From: JAZDLC01 sp043802345
GTDB taxonomy: Bacteria; Planctomycetota; B15-G4; JADJEK01
Direction: 5' to 3'
Assembly: GCA_043802345.1 (NCBI GenBank)
Contig: JAZDLC010000301.1
Coordinates: forward strand, 1 to 6,458
Length of the DNA: 6,458 nucleotides
Part shown: positions 6,335 through 6,458 of the stretch, in pieces
Numbering within the stretch: position 1 is the stretch's first letter
How the letters are laid out: every line of letters starts with the position of its first letter
The notes under the pieces: model-generated
What the model saw: the letters and a program-made list of their open reading frames with translations, nothing else
The model's database searches: none
Told to the model about the DNA's origin: nothing
Position numbers and translations under genes: made by a program

Positions 6335-6339
6335 CTCCC
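6335..6339 (-). promoter_or_regulatory. Ribosome binding site of pilT
   Basis: GGGAG on the minus strand with 6-nt spacing to the pilT ATG. It is the best-placed SD in the window and supports the ATG at 6328. Confidence 0.7.
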
Positions 6340-6365
6340 GAGTCAGGTGTTCAAAGGACCTTCCC

Positions 6366-6393
6366 TTATCGGCGGCCGGCAGGGTGAAGATTG
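6366..6393 (-). promoter_or_regulatory. Candidate promoter of pilT with a sigma-28-like -10
   Basis: On the minus strand GCCGATAA (6366-6373) matches the eight-base FliA/sigma-28 -10 consensus exactly. Upstream with a 12-nt spacer is CAATCTTC (6386-6393), only a partial match to the -35 TAAAGTTT; the usual spacer is 11. A transcript starting just downstream would have a leader of roughly 25-30 nt ending in the pilT SD, which is a sensible layout. The same bases also contain GATAAG, a fair sigma-70 -10, with TTCAAT 19 nt upstream, so a housekeeping promoter is possible. Confidence 0.35.
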
Positions 6394-6409
6394 AACGTCC
6401 TGTCGGAGA

Positions 6410-6429
6410 ATCCGCGTCGCGACACGGAT
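6410..6429. repeat. Near-perfect 20-bp palindrome upstream of pilT
   Basis: The minus strand reads ATCCGTGTCGCGACGCGGAT, two 10-base half-sites that match at nine positions. It lies about 17 bp upstream of the -35-like element of the putative pilT promoter. The symmetry suits a dimeric regulator operator. As RNA it could fold, but no U-run follows, so a terminator of an upstream gene is less likely. Which protein would bind is unknown. Confidence 0.4.
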
Positions 6430-6458
6430 CCTGTTGCGCGCGGGACCAGGGGGGCTGG

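Noticed and set aside
1..6458. tRNA, rRNA, CRISPR array, insertion sequence or prophage genes
   Set aside because: No such signatures were seen; nearly all of the window is accounted for by six pilus-type genes and short gaps.

Overview
The window carries a compact type IV pilus (T4P) locus in which every convincing gene lies on the minus strand. In transcription order (high to low coordinate) these are: pilT (retraction ATPase), pilB (extension ATPase), pilC (inner-membrane platform), an unrecognised membrane-anchored TPR protein, and two paralogous type IV prepilins in tandem. The DNA is GC-rich and tightly packed, with strong codon-bias shadows on the other strand. The set points to a Gram-negative-type high-GC bacterium. 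The pilins (long C-terminal domains, an Asp/Gly loop, a WACYAWP motif) remind me of those seen in Planctomycetota, Acidobacteriota or deltaproteobacterial-type lineages. That placement is an impression from memory; nothing here proves the phylum.

Region by region. 6329-6458 is the region upstream of pilT. It holds a good Shine-Dalgarno (SD), an exact match to the sigma-28/FliA -10 consensus, and a near-perfect 20-bp palindrome. 5264-6328 is pilT and 3535-5250 is pilB, which starts at GTG 13 nt after pilT. 2286-3509 is pilC, 25 nt after pilB. 1649-2293 is the TPR gene, overlapping the pilC stop by 8 nt. 1548-1648 is a short gap with a weak sigma-54-like element. 870-1547 is pilin 1, with an ATG start and strong SD. 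757-869 is a gap dominated by a 15-bp hairpin. 55-756 is pilin 2, which starts at a rare TTG followed at once by a run of eight C. 1-54 is the run-out after pilin 2 and may hold the ribosome-binding region or start of a further gene.

How they work together: by family knowledge, PilB powers pilin polymerisation through PilC and PilT powers depolymerisation. The two pilins are the likely filament subunits or their competitors. The TPR protein is predicted to sit in the inner membrane with its repeats in the periplasm, and its coupling to pilC suggests a role at the platform. The prepilin peptidase, secretin and PilM/N/O/P alignment proteins are not in the window.

The least ordinary parts are the pilin pair (conserved scaffold, relocated cysteine, shared calcium-loop-like motif), the C8 tract at the pilin 2 start with the hairpin before it, and the uncharacterised TPR gene. 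No RNA genes, CRISPR arrays or mobile elements were seen.
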